13,915 nucleotides of DNA. Origin: an uncultured Gammaproteobacteria bacterium (GTDB taxonomy: Bacteria > Pseudomonadota > Gammaproteobacteria > GCA-002705445 > GCA-002716945). Positions 6,951 to 13,915 of the stretch are shown here, piece after piece. Where the stretch lies: positions 1 through 13,915 of the forward strand of contig CAJWRL010000016.1 of the NCBI GenBank assembly GCA_913046125.1, read 5' to 3'. Below the pieces are notes generated by a model, which made no database searches, was not told the DNA's origin, and saw nothing but the letters and a program-made list of their open reading frames with translations. The translations under genes were made by a program, and so were the position numbers. How positions within the stretch are numbered: the stretch's first letter is position 1; every line of letters starts with the position of its first letter.

Positions 6951-8018
6951 ATGAGAAAAATATCGATTTATATGCTGAAGAAATATTTAATAGGTTTTTC
7001 TCTAGCAATAACCGTTCTTCTAGGGATTAATCTTTTATTAGTATTTATTGCAGAGCTTAAGAATATTGGGTCCCATCAATACACAATTTCTGTTCTATTT
7101 AATTACGTTATTTATCTAATTCCACAAAATATTTTGGATATTTTCCCATATGCTTTACTTATAGGGAGTATGATTTCATTTGGTTCTATGGCTTATCATT
7201 CTGAATTTGTCGCTATAAACTCCCACGGCATTGGAATAAAAAAAGTTATATACCTAATTATTTTTCAGACATTTATTATTTCAGCAATGTTGACTATCAT
7301 AATTAATCTAATTGCACCTAAATATTCAAATGAAGCACAATCACTAAAAAATATATCTTTGAATAAAGCGTTATCAGACAAAAGCTTATGGTTCAAGTCC
7401 AGTAACTATATTGTAAATATAAACAAAATTATCACAGACAAAAGGCTAGAGAATATTGTTATTTATAATATACGAGATGGATCACTAACATCAGTAATTT
7501 CTGCTGAAAAAGGTTTTTATAATCAGCAATGGACTCTCAAAAATGTTGAAATTCACGATACGAACTTAAATAAAGTATCAACTGAGGAATCTTATTTTTT
7601 AAAGTCAGATGACTTTGTGCCATCTGAGATATTAAAAAGCCAGTTTAATAAAAAAAGATATATATCGATACAAGATCTATATCGAAATATCAATTATCAC
7701 AACACAGCTGGTATCCCTTATGAAAATCATAAAGTTATCTTTTGGAAAAAAGTCCTATTACCTTTCTCGTGTTGCATTATAGTTTTCATAGGATTACCTT
7801 TCTTATTCACTAGGATGCGGTCCACAAACCAGAGTCAAAGATTAATATTTGGAGTCTTATTTGGTATAACTTATTTTGTATTGACAAGTATCATAACTAA
7901 CTTATCTTTAATTATCGGTATTCCTGCACTAGCAAGTGTTTTAATATCCATGGTTCTCTTTATTGCAATTGGCATATATCTATTTAATTCGTTAGTAAAG
8001 AAAGATATTCCAATTTAA
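6951..8018 (+). CDS. lptG: LPS export ABC transporter permease LptG
   Basis: Partner of LptF in the LptB2FG lipopolysaccharide extractor. The 355-residue product begins MRKISIYMLKKYLIGF, the family's N-terminal amphipathic helix running into TM1 (about 10-34). Further hydrophobic segments lie near 47-80 and 97-122. The periplasmic jellyroll (about 125-255) contains LWFKSSNYIVNINKI, a well-conserved LptG strand. Three C-terminal segments follow near 265-285, 296-318 and 324-346, with FLFTRMRSTNQSQRLIFG as the conserved loop. ATG lies one base after the lptF TAA, so the pair is probably co-translated. The stop codon shares the TTAA at 8015-8018 with that of the convergent RDD gene, leaving no room for a terminator between them. 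The lptB, lptC and lptA genes are not in this window. Confidence 0.95.
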   Translation: MRKISIYMLKKYLIGFSLAITVLLGINLLLVFIAELKNIGSHQYTISVLFNYVIYLIPQNILDIFPYALLIGSMISFGSMAYHSEFVAINSHGIGIKKVIYLIIFQTFIISAMLTIIINLIAPKYSNEAQSLKNISLNKALSDKSLWFKSSNYIVNINKIITDKRLENIVIYNIRDGSLTSVISAEKGFYNQQWTLKNVEIHDTNLNKVSTEESYFLKSDDFVPSEILKSQFNKKRYISIQDLYRNINYHNTAGIPYENHKVIFWKKVLLPFSCCIIVFIGLPFLFTRMRSTNQSQRLIFGVLFGITYFVLTSIITNLSLIIGIPALASVLISMVLFIAIGIYLFNSLVKKDIPI

Positions 8019-8398
8019 TCAACTCTTTCGAGGTAGGTTTGAGATATTTTATCTTGTAGAGATTCATTACTAACTAATAATAAAATATGACCACCCAGAA
8101 GAGAAACGATTATTCTTTTTAGAGACTGCATGTATGAAATCTCTAATGAGTATCTGCTATATATTTTTATCTTCCAGATTCTCATACCAAGTGTTTGATT
8201 ATATCTTTTCCAAAACCAAGCGTAATATAAAAATATGATTGCAATAAGATATGTTTGGTAGAAAATATTATCAAGAACCGCATTGCCTTTAGATAACAAA
8301 ATAATCGGAATAGTAAAAAAATATAATACTGCGAATAACAATATCAAATCATAAAAATTTACTAACAATCTTTTAAAAAGTCCAACTTTAGTGTTCAT
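8015..8398 (-). CDS. RDD-family membrane protein
   Basis: Small integral membrane protein of about 127 residues. The N-terminal stretch FKRLLVNFYDLILLF carries the R...D of the RDD domain, although the family's second Asp is not evident. A second hydrophobic segment lies at about residues 45-62, and RYNQTLGMRIWKIKI matches the characteristic loop after TM2. A third hydrophobic stretch is near the C-terminus. The molecular role of most RDD proteins is unknown; some are linked to ion or solute transport, and in Gammaproteobacteria one often sits beside lptG, as here. The ATG at 8398 overlaps the end of moeA by 11 bp. A GTG at 8407 in the same frame would add three residues. GAG five bases before the ATG is a weak ribosome site. 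Confidence 0.85.
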   Translation of the reverse strand: MNTKVGLFKRLLVNFYDLILLFAVLYFFTIPIILLSKGNAVLDNIFYQTYLIAIIFLYYAWFWKRYNQTLGMRIWKIKIYSRYSLEISYMQSLKRIIVSLLGGHILLLVSNESLQDKISQTYLERVD

Positions 8399-9653
8399 AA
8401 TACTCACTGGTCAATTTAAATGGCAATACTTTTACTTTTGCTCCTTTAGGAACCTCCCTCATGTTCTCACCTAGTTCAATATAGCAATTAGCGTCTTTGA
8501 CAGATGAAAGGATATTTGATCCCTGTAGTCCCGACTTTCTGACATATAATTTATTCTTCTTACTAATTAAGACTCCTCGCTTATATTCCTTACGACCTTT
8601 TCTTTTTTTTACACTCGTCAATAACTCGGCCTCCAATGATAAGGTGTGATCTTGACCTTTCCCCATTAATTTATTTAATGCTGCATTTACAAAAAGATTA
8701 AATGTAACTACAACTGAAACCGGATTTCCAGGAAGCCCAAAAAAGATACACTTTTTTATTTTACCATAAGCTAGAGGTCTACCAGGTTTAACAGCAATTT
8801 TCCAGAAATTTACTTTCCCAAGTTTTTCTAGAACCTCTTTTACATAATCAGCATCACCCACTGAAACTCCGCCGGTTGTAATAAGAACATCACAATTCAA
8901 TGAAGCCTCTAAAAATTTTTTTTCAATTGATTTTATCTTATCTTTCACTACGCCATAGTCTTTTATTTCAACAGGATATTTCTTAAGAAGCCCATGTAAA
9001 AGATATCTATTACTATCATAGACCTGCGAGATCTTTATTGGTTTCTTGATACTTACTAATTCATCTCCTGTTGACACAAAACCTATTATAGGCCTTTTTT
9101 TAACAGACACTCTATCGATTCCCAAGGATGCTAGTATGCCGATGTCAATCTCATCAATCTCTTTACCAGCTTTCAAAACAATTTCATTTTTCTTGATGTC
9201 CTCTCCAGGAAACCTGATGTTTTGATCTTTAATAATTTTAGATTTCGTAGTTATAATTCTGCCTTTCTGTGTAATCAGTTCTTTCATAACGACTGCATTA
9301 CAGCCAGAGGGTACCATGCCTCCTGTCATAACCTTTATAGCTTGATTTTTTTTAACTGGTTTTAAAAACGGATTTCCTGCGAAAGATTCACCAATACAGT
9401 CATAAGTTTTATTTTTTTCATTGAAATCACTCACATTAACCGCGTAGCCATCCATTGCTGAATTTTTGTAGTTTGGCACATTGATTTTTGATTTTATGTT
9501 CTTTGATAAAATTCTCCCGTATGCACTCTTGAGATCAACATATTCACTAGTCTTGATGCTACTAATAGATTTTAAAATGTTTTCTAAAGCAGCCTCTACG
9601 CTCATCGCATTAGGATCAAATTCATTAAAACAGCTATCTTTCATTTTTTTCAT
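8388..9653 (-). CDS. moeA: molybdopterin molybdotransferase MoeA
   Basis: Inserts molybdate into adenylylated molybdopterin in the last step of molybdenum cofactor synthesis, in the cytoplasm. The 421-residue product has all family landmarks: NSAMDGYAV (64-72), KVMTGGMVPSGCNAVVM (107-123), GFVSTGDEL (191-199), the molybdopterin-binding TTGGVSVGDADY (259-270), KPGRPLAYG (289-297) and GLPGNPVSV (306-314). A C-terminal beta domain follows (about 335-421). Length is normal (E. coli 411). The ATG at 9653 has a second ATG three codons in. No other cofactor-synthesis gene (moaA, moaC, mogA, mobA) lies nearby, so this is an isolated moeA upstream of the RDD gene. Its presence implies at least one molybdoenzyme in the genome. 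Confidence 0.96.
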   Translation of the reverse strand: MKKMKDSCFNEFDPNAMSVEAALENILKSISSIKTSEYVDLKSAYGRILSKNIKSKINVPNYKNSAMDGYAVNVSDFNEKNKTYDCIGESFAGNPFLKPVKKNQAIKVMTGGMVPSGCNAVVMKELITQKGRIITTKSKIIKDQNIRFPGEDIKKNEIVLKAGKEIDEIDIGILASLGIDRVSVKKRPIIGFVSTGDELVSIKKPIKISQVYDSNRYLLHGLLKKYPVEIKDYGVVKDKIKSIEKKFLEASLNCDVLITTGGVSVGDADYVKEVLEKLGKVNFWKIAVKPGRPLAYGKIKKCIFFGLPGNPVSVVVTFNLFVNAALNKLMGKGQDHTLSLEAELLTSVKKRKGRKEYKRGVLISKKNKLYVRKSGLQGSNILSSVKDANCYIELGENMREVPKGAKVKVLPFKLTSEYYEH

Positions 9654-9685
9654 ATAATCTATATTATATTAGTATATCAAATATT
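9654..9685. promoter_or_regulatory. short divergent promoter region moeA / xerD
   Basis: Only 32 bases, almost entirely A and T, separate the two start codons. A TATAAT-like -10 (within TAATATAATATAG read on the minus strand) sits about ten bases before the moeA ATG. TATATT and TATATC hexamers precede xerD. The -35 regions would fall close to or inside the opposite gene. Neither start has a Shine-Dalgarno sequence, so leaders must be very short or absent. Confidence 0.35.
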
Positions 9686-10594
9686 ATGTCTTTATTAGAT
9701 AATTCAAAGTCACTGGAATATATAGATCATTATTGTAACGATGCCTCATATAAAAAAAATCTAGCAAAAAATACACTACAAGCATACAAATCAGATCTCA
9801 CAGTCTTTCTGAAATGGCTAGTATCGAGAAATCACGATTTACTCCATGTCGATAGAATACTTATTAATAATTATCTTGCGTCAAAATTAGATAACGGTTC
9901 TACAGTGAGTACAATTCAAAGGACCATAACATGTATTAAGTCTTTTTATGCATTTTTACAAAACAAAGAAATTATTAAGGATAATCCAGCAATCCTCATT
10001 GAGAACCCAAAAAAAAGGAGAAAATTACCAACTATTATATCTGAGGGCGAGGTTGAGAAGCTTTTGAATGCCCCTAATCAAAATAACGCTAATGGCATGA
10101 GAGATAAATGTATTCTTGAGTTGCTATATTCTGCCGGCCTTAGAATTTCAGAATTGTTGAATATAAAGGTAAATCAAATATTACCTGAGCAACCATTTCT
10201 CAAAATTAGAGGAAAGGGCAATAAGGAACGGCTTGTTCCAATCGGATCTTTTGCTATGAATTTACTAATTACATACATTGATACTTATAGGTCTAAGATC
10301 AAAGCTAATAATAATATAGATATGTTGTTCATATCAGAAAACGGAAATCTCATTACACGACAATCTTGTTGGGAGATGATAAAAAAATATGCTAGAGAAT
10401 CAATGATTAATAAAAATATATCACCTCATAATCTGAGACATGCTTTTGCAACACACTTACTTAATAACGGAGCAGATCTGAGAACTGTACAGATGCTATT
10501 GGGTCATGCGAGTCTGTCTACAACACAAATATATACACATATTGCAAAAGATAGGCTTGTAAAATTTCATCAAAAATATCATCCTAGAGGCTAA
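9686..10594 (+). CDS. xerD: site-specific tyrosine recombinase XerD
   Basis: Works with XerC and FtsK at the dif site to resolve chromosome dimers before division. The 302-residue product has the N-terminal SAM-like core-binding domain (about 7-95, with NTLQAYKSDLTVFLKWL) and the catalytic domain with all six active-site residues visible: R153 (GLRISELL), K177 (GKGNKERLVP), H248 and R251 (SPHNLRHAFATHLL), H274 (LLGHASLSTTQ) and nucleophile Y283 (QIYTH). The C-terminal KYHPRG is the XerD-type ending, which separates it from XerC and integrases. dsbC follows after two bases, as in E. coli (xerD-dsbC), which supports orthology. recJ, next in E. coli, is absent here. ATG chosen; no ribosome site is visible. 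Confidence 0.97.
   Translation: MSLLDNSKSLEYIDHYCNDASYKKNLAKNTLQAYKSDLTVFLKWLVSRNHDLLHVDRILINNYLASKLDNGSTVSTIQRTITCIKSFYAFLQNKEIIKDNPAILIENPKKRRKLPTIISEGEVEKLLNAPNQNNANGMRDKCILELLYSAGLRISELLNIKVNQILPEQPFLKIRGKGNKERLVPIGSFAMNLLITYIDTYRSKIKANNNIDMLFISENGNLITRQSCWEMIKKYARESMINKNISPHNLRHAFATHLLNNGADLRTVQMLLGHASLSTTQIYTHIAKDRLVKFHQKYHPRG
10586..10590 (+). promoter_or_regulatory. ribosome binding site of dsbC
   Basis: AGAGG ends six bases before the dsbC ATG at 10597. It is the clearest Shine-Dalgarno sequence at any gene start in the window. It is built from the last Arg and Gly codons of xerD (the conserved HPRG tail), so dsbC translation is set within the end of the upstream gene. Confidence 0.6.
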
Positions 10595-10596
10595 TC

Positions 10597-11295
10597 ATGA
10601 AAAGTATATTTATAACGCTATCATTAATATTGTTCGTATCATGCGCTAAAAAAGAAGATGCTGATATAAATAAAATTGTTTCAGATGCATACCCAAATGT
10701 ATCAATAGAGAGCCTCAAAAAAATAGATGAAAATTTTCATGAGATTATTATTAATAATCAAATATATTATGCAACAAATGATGGTAAATATTTAATAGTT
10801 GGTAGTGTGATTGATTTAGACACTAAAGAAAGCATTACTGAAAATACTAAAATGGAGCAACGTTTAAAAGTAATTAATTCAATTGATCAAAGTTATCAAG
10901 TAATATACAAGCCTGACAAAACAGATTATGTTCTTACTATCTTTACTGATGCATCATGTCCATATTGTCAGAAGTTACATAATGAGCTATCTGGACTTCT
11001 TGAGAATAATATTGAGGTTAGATATGTTTTATTTTCTAGAAATGGGAAAGACGTTGATGCTTATGAACAACTTGTATCCGCATGGTGCGCCGACAATAGA
11101 CTAGAAGCCATTGATAGTATATTTCAAGGAGATTTGATAGATGATAATACAACATGTATAAATCCTCTTGATAGGAACTTTGAGTATGCTGGTGCATTGT
11201 CCGTTGAGGGCACTCCAACAATATTTTTAGAGGATGGTAGAATTATTCCGGGATATCAGAGTTATGAGAAAATACTTGCATTTATTAAGAACTAA
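10597..11295 (+). CDS. dsbC: disulfide isomerase DsbC, possibly lipid-anchored
   Basis: Thioredoxin-fold protein that rearranges wrong disulfides in periplasmic proteins, kept reduced by DsbD. The 232-residue product has a signal sequence (MKSIFITLSLILFVSC), an N-terminal dimerisation domain (about 25-85), a linker helix, and a thioredoxin domain with active site CPYC at 121-124 (DASCPYCQKLH). A structural cysteine pair is likely at C164 (SAWCADNR) and C187 (TTCINP), and the cis-proline is P207 (GTPTIF). These match DsbC point by point. Unusually, the signal peptide ends in FVSC with no Ala-x-Ala site nearby, which resembles a lipobox with C16 as the lipidated residue; DsbC is normally soluble. 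It is the second gene of xerD-dsbC and has a good ribosome site. The stop overlaps the convergent sbcB by 11 bp. Confidence 0.92.
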   Translation: MKSIFITLSLILFVSCAKKEDADINKIVSDAYPNVSIESLKKIDENFHEIIINNQIYYATNDGKYLIVGSVIDLDTKESITENTKMEQRLKVINSIDQSYQVIYKPDKTDYVLTIFTDASCPYCQKLHNELSGLLENNIEVRYVLFSRNGKDVDAYEQLVSAWCADNRLEAIDSIFQGDLIDDNTTCINPLDRNFEYAGALSVEGTPTIFLEDGRIIPGYQSYEKILAFIKN

Positions 11296-12706
11296 AGTCT
11301 TTTTCTAGATCATCAATATACTTTTTGATAATTTCAACTTCATCTTTCATGTCAGCGAATCTACTATCATTGGATGCTTTCACAAGTTCCGCTTTTGCCT
11401 TTGAAATGGTAGTCCAAGGCACTTTTTCAGAATCATTAAAAATTTTATTAGCTATGTAGTCTCTGTAATTACTGATATTTTCCTGAGTCAAGAGCTCCTT
11501 CTTATCAGAGTAGAGCTTTCTCTTATATAACTCGACTAATCTTTTATCTTCGAGCGTTCCAAGCTTAGTCAAAATATCATCTATTTTATTAAGCCCATCA
11601 ATTTTTTTTATCAATGCCCAATCACTTGGTCCAGTAAAACCATTATAGAGCATCTCATCTACATGCTCTGATGCTGACAAATAATCTCTACTATCAACTT
11701 GATAATCTGCAAGTTGATCCACAAGATACTGATTTATGTTCATAATAAAATTACTTGCTGAATTTAGTAAGTTAAACTTAGCATCATAATTATTTTCATT
11801 TATTGAAAACTTCTGTTTGTGTACATCATCAAGATGATCATACTTGAGTAATATAGGATAATCATTACTTTTAATTTTTTTTAGAATTTTATTTTTAAAT
11901 AACGATCCTATATTTCTTGTTCTTGAGGTGAGAATATCCTCTGTCACTTCCTCACACAAGTTGAAGAAAATTAGCTCTTTTGCATTATCTGGGTTACTTG
12001 TAAGAAAGCAAACGGGAGTGTATTCACCTGTGGAAGTTGTTGGCGGAATGAAACATATTTTATTTTCCTCAAGAAACTCTCTTACATTATTGTGATTTCG
12101 AAAAATCATCAGATGATCCCAAAAGTCTGCATCATTTTTTTTGATGATCTCTGCGACACCTAGCGTAGCGTCAACATCACTCATTGCATCGTGAGCAAAT
12201 TCATGTTTGACCTTATTATTTGCAGCAAGCTTTTCCAGCTTTAGACTCTTTCTTCCTTTTTCCTTATCTACAGGTATGTTTATATATGATTTATTTAAGT
12301 TGCATAATGATAGAATTATTTTAAATAAATCTATCCGTGAATTGTTATTTGTATTTGTTAAATACGGAGCATGAAGTGAATGATATAAGCTCGACCTCAA
12401 AAACTTTTCATCAAAATTAATATTGTTATAACCAATAAATACAGCAGGTGACCATGATGTTAGTTTTTGATGTACTTTGTCCATGAACTCATAGAAGGAT
12501 TGTTTGGTATCAAGATCCCTAAGATCAGTTTTTGTAATAAGCATTGCTGTAGGTGAGGGTATAACTCCATCTCTCAGTCTACACTTCTCATTAAGCTCAT
12601 CGAGCACATGGAAGTTCTCATCTACAAGTTTAGCTGCTAATTGAATTGGCTGATCAAAGTAGAAATTTAATCCAGATGTTTCAAAATCATAAAAAACATA
12701 ATTCAT
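11285..12706 (-). CDS. sbcB: exodeoxyribonuclease I
   Basis: Degrades single-stranded DNA 3' to 5' and acts in recombination and mismatch repair. The 473-residue product (E. coli 475) carries the DEDDh catalytic set: D7 and E9 in FYDFETSG, D99 in GYNNINFDEKFLR, and H172 and D177 in AHDAMSDVDATLG, with the same His-to-Asp spacing as E. coli. NNSRIDLFKIILSLC (121-135) matches the ExoI-specific segment after the second motif. The SH3-like and C-terminal helical domains follow, including VDEMLYNGF (about 355), which is close to the E. coli VDAQLYNGF. These features distinguish it from DnaQ and other DEDD exonucleases. The ATG has no Shine-Dalgarno site. It stands alone between convergent dsbC and divergent parE. 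Confidence 0.96.
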   Translation of the reverse strand: MNYVFYDFETSGLNFYFDQPIQLAAKLVDENFHVLDELNEKCRLRDGVIPSPTAMLITKTDLRDLDTKQSFYEFMDKVHQKLTSWSPAVFIGYNNINFDEKFLRSSLYHSLHAPYLTNTNNNSRIDLFKIILSLCNLNKSYINIPVDKEKGRKSLKLEKLAANNKVKHEFAHDAMSDVDATLGVAEIIKKNDADFWDHLMIFRNHNNVREFLEENKICFIPPTTSTGEYTPVCFLTSNPDNAKELIFFNLCEEVTEDILTSRTRNIGSLFKNKILKKIKSNDYPILLKYDHLDDVHKQKFSINENNYDAKFNLLNSASNFIMNINQYLVDQLADYQVDSRDYLSASEHVDEMLYNGFTGPSDWALIKKIDGLNKIDDILTKLGTLEDKRLVELYKRKLYSDKKELLTQENISNYRDYIANKIFNDSEKVPWTTISKAKAELVKASNDSRFADMKDEVEIIKKYIDDLEKDFSS

Positions 12707-12747
12707 TTATATTATATTCGGGATAGTGTAATCTTATTATACACAAC
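12707..12747. promoter_or_regulatory. short divergent promoter region sbcB / parE
   Basis: These 41 bases separate the two starts. For parE, TATTAT at 12735-12740 follows TTATAT (12712-12717) by 17 bases and would start transcription at about the ATG itself. For sbcB, TATAAT occurs on the minus strand at 12741-12736 and again at 12716-12711. No ribosome site is seen on either side. Promoter calls rest on AT-rich hexamers and are tentative. Confidence 0.35.
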
Positions 12748-13915
12748 ATGGTTAAAAAGACATATACCGCATCTGATATAGAAATTTTAAAAGGTATCGA
12801 ACCAGTTCAAAAGAGACCTGGTATGTACACTGATACATCAACACCTAACCATTTACTTCAAGAAGTAATCGATAATTGCGTAGATGAGTCTATTGCTGGC
12901 TTCTGTAACAATATCGATATCACAGTCAATAAGGATGGCTCTTTCACTGTTAAAGATGACGGAAGAGGGATGCCTGTTGATATACACCCGGAGTATAAGA
13001 AATCTGGAGTCGAAGTCATTATGACGAATCTTCACTCAGGCGCTAAGTTTAGTAATAAAAATTATAAATATTCAGGAGGCTTACATGGAGTTGGAGTATC
13101 TGTTGTCAGTGCACTCTCCGAGACATTAACTGTCAACGTTGAAAGAGCCGATGATCCTGATGTCTATGAGATAGTTTTTAAAAATGGACTAATTAGCAAA
13201 AAATTAACAAAAGTATCTAAAACTCAAAAAAAATCTCATGGTACTACGATCACTTTTAAGCCAAATTCAACATATTTTGATAACGATGCTATTGATATGA
13301 ATAGATTGCATAAACTACTAGAGGCAAAATCCATCCTTAAACCCGGCTTAAAGATAAAAATTTTTGATCTCAAATATCGCAAAGAAGAAAAAGTTTATTG
13401 TCACAGCGGTTCTCTAGATACTTATTTAAAAAATTCCCTTAAAGATATTGATCTATTGCCTAAGCAACCAATTTTAGTAGAGCTTGATACAGATCAATTT
13501 GAACTGACATCTACTTTATGTTGGCACCAAGATTCAAATGAGACTATACAAGATAGTTACGTCAATCTGATACCTACTTCTGATGGAGGGACTCATGTAA
13601 ACTCTCTCAAGTCAGCAGTAACTGACTCTATCAGAGAGTTTATGACTTCTCATAAATTGACTCCTAAAAACACAAAAATTATACCTGATGATATTTGGAA
13701 AAATACCTCATATCTCCTCTCCATAAAGATTTCAGACCCACAATTTATTGGCCAAACAAAAAATAAATTACAGTCAACATCAATAGGTTCAAAATTGACC
13801 ACTCAACTCAAGGACAGACTGGAGTTATGGCTGAATAATCACTCTGAGATATCTGAAGAGATTTGTAGTATCGCGATAAGTAACGCGCAAATGAGATCAT
13901 CAATCGCTCCCAAGA
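12748..13915 (+). CDS. parE: DNA topoisomerase IV subunit B (5' part; runs off the window)
   Basis: ATPase subunit of topoisomerase IV, which with ParC unlinks daughter chromosomes. 389 codons are present of an expected ~630, and the frame is open to the right edge. The GHKL ATP site is intact: E39 and N43 in LLQEVIDNCVDESIAG, DDGRGMPVDIHPE (70-82) and YSGGLHGVGVSVVSAL (108-123). PVQKRPGMYTDTSTPNHL (19-36) and FSNKNYKYSGG are ParE-type rather than GyrB-type. The transducer domain includes SYVNLIPTSDGGTHVN and the ATP-contacting lysine in DPQFIGQTKNKL. The toprim and C-terminal domains lie beyond the window. ATG 12748 was chosen because the product then begins like E. coli ParE (short lead into YTASDIEIL). 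There is no Shine-Dalgarno sequence. Confidence 0.97.
   Translation, partial: MVKKTYTASDIEILKGIEPVQKRPGMYTDTSTPNHLLQEVIDNCVDESIAGFCNNIDITVNKDGSFTVKDDGRGMPVDIHPEYKKSGVEVIMTNLHSGAKFSNKNYKYSGGLHGVGVSVVSALSETLTVNVERADDPDVYEIVFKNGLISKKLTKVSKTQKKSHGTTITFKPNSTYFDNDAIDMNRLHKLLEAKSILKPGLKIKIFDLKYRKEEKVYCHSGSLDTYLKNSLKDIDLLPKQPILVELDTDQFELTSTLCWHQDSNETIQDSYVNLIPTSDGGTHVNSLKSAVTDSIREFMTSHKLTPKNTKIIPDDIWKNTSYLLSIKISDPQFIGQTKNKLQSTSIGSKLTTQLKDRLELWLNNHSEISEEICSIAISNAQMRSSIAPK

Noticed and set aside
4385..10594. pepA and xerD in the same window suggested a Xer-PepA recombination module.
   Set aside because: The two genes are over 4 kb apart in separate operons, both are common core genes, and no cer- or dif-like site was recognised between them.
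1..13915. Search for CRISPR arrays, insertion sequences, toxin-antitoxin pairs, prophage or defence genes.
   Set aside because: No spaced direct repeats, transposase motifs, terminal inverted repeats or accessory gene families were seen. Almost every base belongs to a recognisable core gene.

Overview
The window is a gene-dense, AT-rich (roughly one third G+C by eye) bacterial chromosome segment. The set of housekeeping genes points to a Gammaproteobacterium: pepA-holC-valS divergent from lptF-lptG, xerD followed directly by dsbC, exonuclease I (sbcB), a separate ParE subunit of topoisomerase IV, and the DNA polymerase III chi subunit. Low G+C, almost no intergenic DNA, overlapping gene ends and few Shine-Dalgarno sites suggest a streamlined, possibly pelagic marine lineage of the SAR86/SUP05 sort. 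That placement is inference; no rRNA gene is present to test it.

Layout, left to right. Positions 1-73 hold the probable tail of an upstream plus-strand gene and a strong hairpin terminator. Positions about 87-250 hold a cluster of AGACA/TGTCT and TGACA/TGTCA motifs around the start of a MerR-type regulator with a cobalamin-binding-like C-terminal domain (LitR/CarH architecture). The regulator meets valS tail to tail. On the minus strand pepA, holC and valS form one tight operon (aminopeptidase A, Pol III chi, valyl-tRNA synthetase). lptF-lptG runs the other way from a 75-bp divergent region and encodes the two membrane subunits of the LPS-export ABC transporter. lptG converges on a minus-strand pair, moeA then an RDD membrane protein. 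moeA diverges from xerD-dsbC (chromosome dimer resolution recombinase, periplasmic disulfide isomerase) over only 32 bp. dsbC converges on sbcB, and sbcB diverges from parE, which runs off the right edge.

No CRISPR array, insertion sequence, prophage, tRNA or rRNA gene was recognised, and no stretch longer than 300 bases lacks a gene. The window is mostly core genome. The most unusual element is the regulator at the left end. It keeps the LitR/CarH fold pattern, but positions that bind adenosylcobalamin in light-sensing CarH proteins are substituted, and a dense array of candidate operator half-sites sits at its start. I see no evidence for a larger undescribed multi-gene system here.
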